Below, in pieces: positions 61,290 through 64,000 of a stretch of 64,000 nt of DNA (its first letter is position 1; the number at the start of each line of letters is the position of its first letter). Position numbers and translations under genes: made by a program. The notes below the pieces were generated by a model that was not told where the DNA came from, did not search any database, and saw only the letters and a list, made by a program, of their open reading frames with translations. Origin of the DNA: Rotaria socialis (lineage: Eukaryota > Rotifera > Eurotatoria > Philodinida > Philodinidae); NCBI GenBank assembly GCA_905331475.1, contig CAJNYU010004515.1, positions 104,739 through 168,738 on the forward strand, in the 5' to 3' direction.

Positions 61290-63050
61290 CAATTATTTTT
61301 TTATCTGTCTTATATGAGTTACACATTAATTTTTGTTTCTTCTCTTCTTGAGGCTTTCTTGAGATCGATCAATAACAATCCGATTCTGAAATTATTGTCA
61401 GTGAGCGGTGAAATATACATTGTTTTCTTTTCGTTTCAGAGGCGCGAATTGGAATTATATGTGCCACATTTAATTATATTTTCGTTTATGTAAGACGAAT
61501 TAAGTATATTTTCATTTTTTTTGTTCTCTTCTATTTTTGGAATGTGTTGGTCATCAATCGAGAACAATCTATTTACAATAACCATATGTATGCATTCTTT
61601 ATTTTATTTTGGTTTCAGAGGTGCAAGGCGAAACTATTCAAAGTGCTATCATTTTATTTTACTTTTCTGAAATGAAATATGTCTTTATTCATTTGTTTTT
61701 CTCTGCTTTAGAATGTGTTCTGGTGTCGATGAAGGAGAATCAATCTGAAATAACTCTCGAGAAGTATTCCAATAAATATTATTTTCATTTCTTTTCAGAG
61801 GTGCAACAGGGAATTATACAAATTAGTATGTTTATATTTTCGTTCATCTAATATAAGTTAATTACATATATTCATTTATTTTTCTTTTCTTGTTTAGGAT
61901 GTGTTTACGTTTTTCTACCAATACAATTTTAATCAATACAAAATAACTTTAGATAAGTATTTTTAAATACATAATGCTTTTACTTTTTGTTTCGTTTCAA
62001 CTGGTGCAACCTCTAATTCAACAAATTACACTTCAGTTTTTATCTGACTTATAGAAACTATATATTCAGTTTTTGTTTCTTCTCTTGTTTAGAATACTTG
62101 TTCACTATTCGTTTCTGATTTGACTTGTGAAATGGAAAATTAAAGGATAAATTTGTTATTACATCAAGTCTTTTTATACCGAAATTTACTTCTTTCTTTG
62201 TTTTTGATCTAGATCTTCTACTTTTTCTATTTTTTGAACGGTTATAACGATGGCAAAGAATCAAACTGTATAATTGGGTATATGATGTTTTGTTGTGAAA
62301 CTTAATCATTGAACGTCGTCGATTCAATCCAATAACATAAGTATATGACATTTTTGCAAATAAATAACATATTTTGCTTTTTGTTTCAGGGGTGAAAATT
62401 ACAATTTTACGATTTTCTATATCTCTTGGTATCTAACATAAATCTCTTCTCTTTTTTTAGACTGTATTCCCGTATCTATCAAGAAGAATCAATCTGCAAT
62501 AAGTATCATTAAATATTCAATATCTTTTTCATTTCAGTAGGGCCATTTGGAATTCTACCAATGACTATATTTTTCGTTTTCTTCTATGTAACTAACATAT
62601 AGAAACAAGATAATTATTTTTTTCTTTTGTTTTAGAATGTGTGTTCACATCGATCAACAGCAATAATGTTATATTCCTTTGATTTACTTGTACCTGTTTT
62701 TTTCTCGTTCGGGATCTTCTATTATGATTCTTGGAAGGGTTGACACTTATAATTATATATCAAGGGTTATGTGTTGGCATCCTGCTTGTGTATAACATAA
62801 TCATTCGATCTTCTTTCTCGTTTCAGATGTACAATTTTCTATTATTATTATTTTTTTGTATCTAATATAAATAAACTACATATTCGCGTTATCTTTGTTT
62901 TGTTTTTGTTTTTGTTTTCTTTTCTTTTGTTTATAATTTGTGTTCATATTAATCAAGTACAATAATAATAATAATATTTTTTTCTTTTATGTAATGGACA
63001 AAAAAAATGTTAATTACTTTTCTTCTTCATTTTAGACATAAAATACATTC
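61290..63050 (+). repeat. Decayed array of ~180-bp units with two acceptor-like motifs each
   Basis: TTTCAG followed by (A/G)GGTGCAA-like sequence occurs at 61434, 61613, 61793 and, altered, near 61995, 62384, 62532 and 62821. A second motif, pyrimidines then GAATGTGTT with ATCAA and AATCAATCTGAAAT following, occurs near 61541, 61712, 61898, 62093, 62461, 62636 and 62937. The first spacings are 179 and 180 bp. No unit is intact as a coding exon. Confidence 0.68.
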
Positions 63051-63109
63051 CAGAATAATACCTATTTAACAATTTACGTTTTCTTCCAGATAAATTTATA
63101 TTGATCGCC

Positions 63110-63440
63110 TTTAACATCAACGAATGCCTCCTCCATGATATATCATCAGGCGAGAGGTTCGTATTATTCTACTCATTCCTTTGTGTTCTATATGATAGCC
63201 TGTCAGAGCGGCTTCGTCGCCGGACCCAGATATATTCTTCGTCTCACTCTGTTGCGGCGAAGTAGTGTAGTACTCGGGAAGGCCTGCATTATGTGCGTAT
63301 GGACCCGGACATCGTACGGACGCGATACCTACGTTCACTGCCCTACCAGTCCGGGGTGAATCGCGCTACGCGTATCCGTATCTGCATACACAGCAGCTCT
63401 ATCTGCTCACGCGCGCGCGTATGCGCGACTAGTAAATAAT
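63110..63440. other. GC-rich island
   Basis: About 330 bp with clearly higher GC and CpG than the flanks, including a CGCGCGCG run near 63410. Opposing ORFs of about 74 codons exist on both strands (63135-63359 and 63117-63338), but neither resembles a known protein. The sharp composition change suggests an insertion. Confidence 0.5.
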
Positions 63441-63492
63441 CAATAGTTATCAAAGCGAATTTATTTGAGTAAAAACTAGAGAAAACAAACAT

Positions 63493-64000
63493 TTACAACT
63501 TCTCTTTCACACGATCAATAGCATTCATCACGATTTTAATATTTATATGTGTTGAAGGAAGCGACTTTCCAAAGATACCAAGTGCCTCTTCCAAAAATGG
63601 AAGTGCTTTTGAGTACTCTTCCATTTTGCCATATAATTGACCCACGTTGTTGTATAGAGTAGCCAAATCGGGAGGAGTCGAAGGACGAGATTTTTCTCTT
63701 ATTTTGAGTGATTTTTCGTAATATTCCAGTGCTTTCGAGTATTCCCCCATCTTGCTATACACTCCACCAATGCAGCTGCAGAAAGTAGCCAAATCGGGGT
63801 GAGCCAACGGCAGAGATATTTCTTTGATTTTAATCGACTTTTCGTAATATTCCAGTGCTTTCGAGTGTTCACCCATGTTTTTATACACTAGACCGATGTT
63901 GTTGAAGGACGTAGCCAAAGCGGCATGAGTCGGAGCCAGAGATATTTCTTTTATTTTCAGTGATTTTACGTAATATTCCAGTGCTTTCCGGTGTTCAACA
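63493..64000 (-). CDS. Kinesin-light-chain-type TPR protein, C-terminal part (5' end outside window)
   Basis: The minus-strand frame is open from the window edge to a stop at 63493, about 168 residues. It contains four 42-residue tetratricopeptide repeats of the form YNNxGxxYxxMGEYSKALEYYEKSLKIxEKSLPxxHPDLA, and ends INIKIVMNAIDRVKEKL. Such arrays bind partner proteins. In bdelloids they commonly sit behind an ART domain, as in the broken gene at 57.2-58.3 kb, so the missing N-terminus may be an ART domain. This copy shows no break in the part seen. Confidence 0.85.
   Translation of the reverse strand, partial: VEHRKALEYYVKSLKIKEISLAPTHAALATSFNNIGLVYKNMGEHSKALEYYEKSIKIKEISLPLAHPDLATFCSCIGGVYSKMGEYSKALEYYEKSLKIREKSRPSTPPDLATLYNNVGQLYGKMEEYSKALPFLEEALGIFGKSLPSTHINIKIVMNAIDRVKEKL

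Noticed and set aside
1-64000. Retroviral, LTR or Polinton-like elements
   Set aside because: No reverse transcriptase, integrase, capsid or long terminal direct repeats were seen; the mobile DNA recognised is of the inverted-repeat DNA transposon kind.
1-64000. CRISPR arrays, bacterial operons or ribosome-binding sites
   Set aside because: The genes are spliced eukaryotic genes; tandem repeats present are minisatellites without spacer structure.

Overview
The window looks like bdelloid rotifer nuclear DNA, or a very close relative. It is AT-rich, with intron-rich animal genes whose GT-AG introns are mostly about 50-110 bp. It carries animal-specific families (RNF213, a Cys-loop receptor alpha subunit, importin beta) and ADP-ribosyltransferase/TPR and kinesin-light-chain-type TPR genes of the kind greatly expanded in bdelloids. 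The assignment is inference; no marker in the window proves the genus. I rebuilt the exon chains by hand, and every complete gene closes with a consistent reading frame.

Layout. 1-405: last exons of an unrecognised gene. 1432-16392 (+): giant RNF213-type AAA+/RZ-finger E3 ligase, about 4676 aa in six exons. 16563-19338 (-): Reeler/DOMON/cytochrome b561 ferric-reductase-like protein, tail to tail with RNF213. 20910-22907 (-): nicotinic-type alpha subunit. 23.1-38.7 kb: gene-poor accessory island. It holds hAT-type DNA elements and their short derivatives, several with 8-bp target duplications; fold-back elements built from one short motif in both orientations; relics of CUE, HIG1-like and BEN-domain genes; and two same-strand copies of a 0.8-1.1 kb repeat near its edges. 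39230-42834 (-): importin beta-1 (17 exons, 882 aa). 43011-43648 (-): ribosomal protein S13. 45055-47884 (+): RGG/Q-rich RNA-binding-type protein. 48273-49830 (+): RBBP4/MSI1-type WD40 protein. 50251-54901 (+): three adjacent secreted or membrane proteins (chitin-binding/EGF/VWA-like, PAN/Apple-like, and an unrecognised single-pass protein). 55119-56504 (-): RUS/DUF647 protein. 57.2-63.4 kb: second accessory stretch with a broken ART-TPR gene, a 1.2-kb inverted-repeat element, a small MITE, a 53-bp minisatellite, a decayed array of roughly 180-bp units and a GC-rich island. 63493-64000 (-): C-terminal part of a TPR gene running off the window.

The conserved genes are unrelated housekeeping or signalling genes and form no pathway. 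I found no convincing new multi-gene system. The most unusual material is the mosaic short-motif elements at 29.4, 30.5 and 36.4 kb, the hAT cluster inside the BEN relic, the 61.3-63.0 kb array whose units carry two acceptor-like motifs, and the RNF213 protein that lacks a visible RING but keeps an RZ-type finger.
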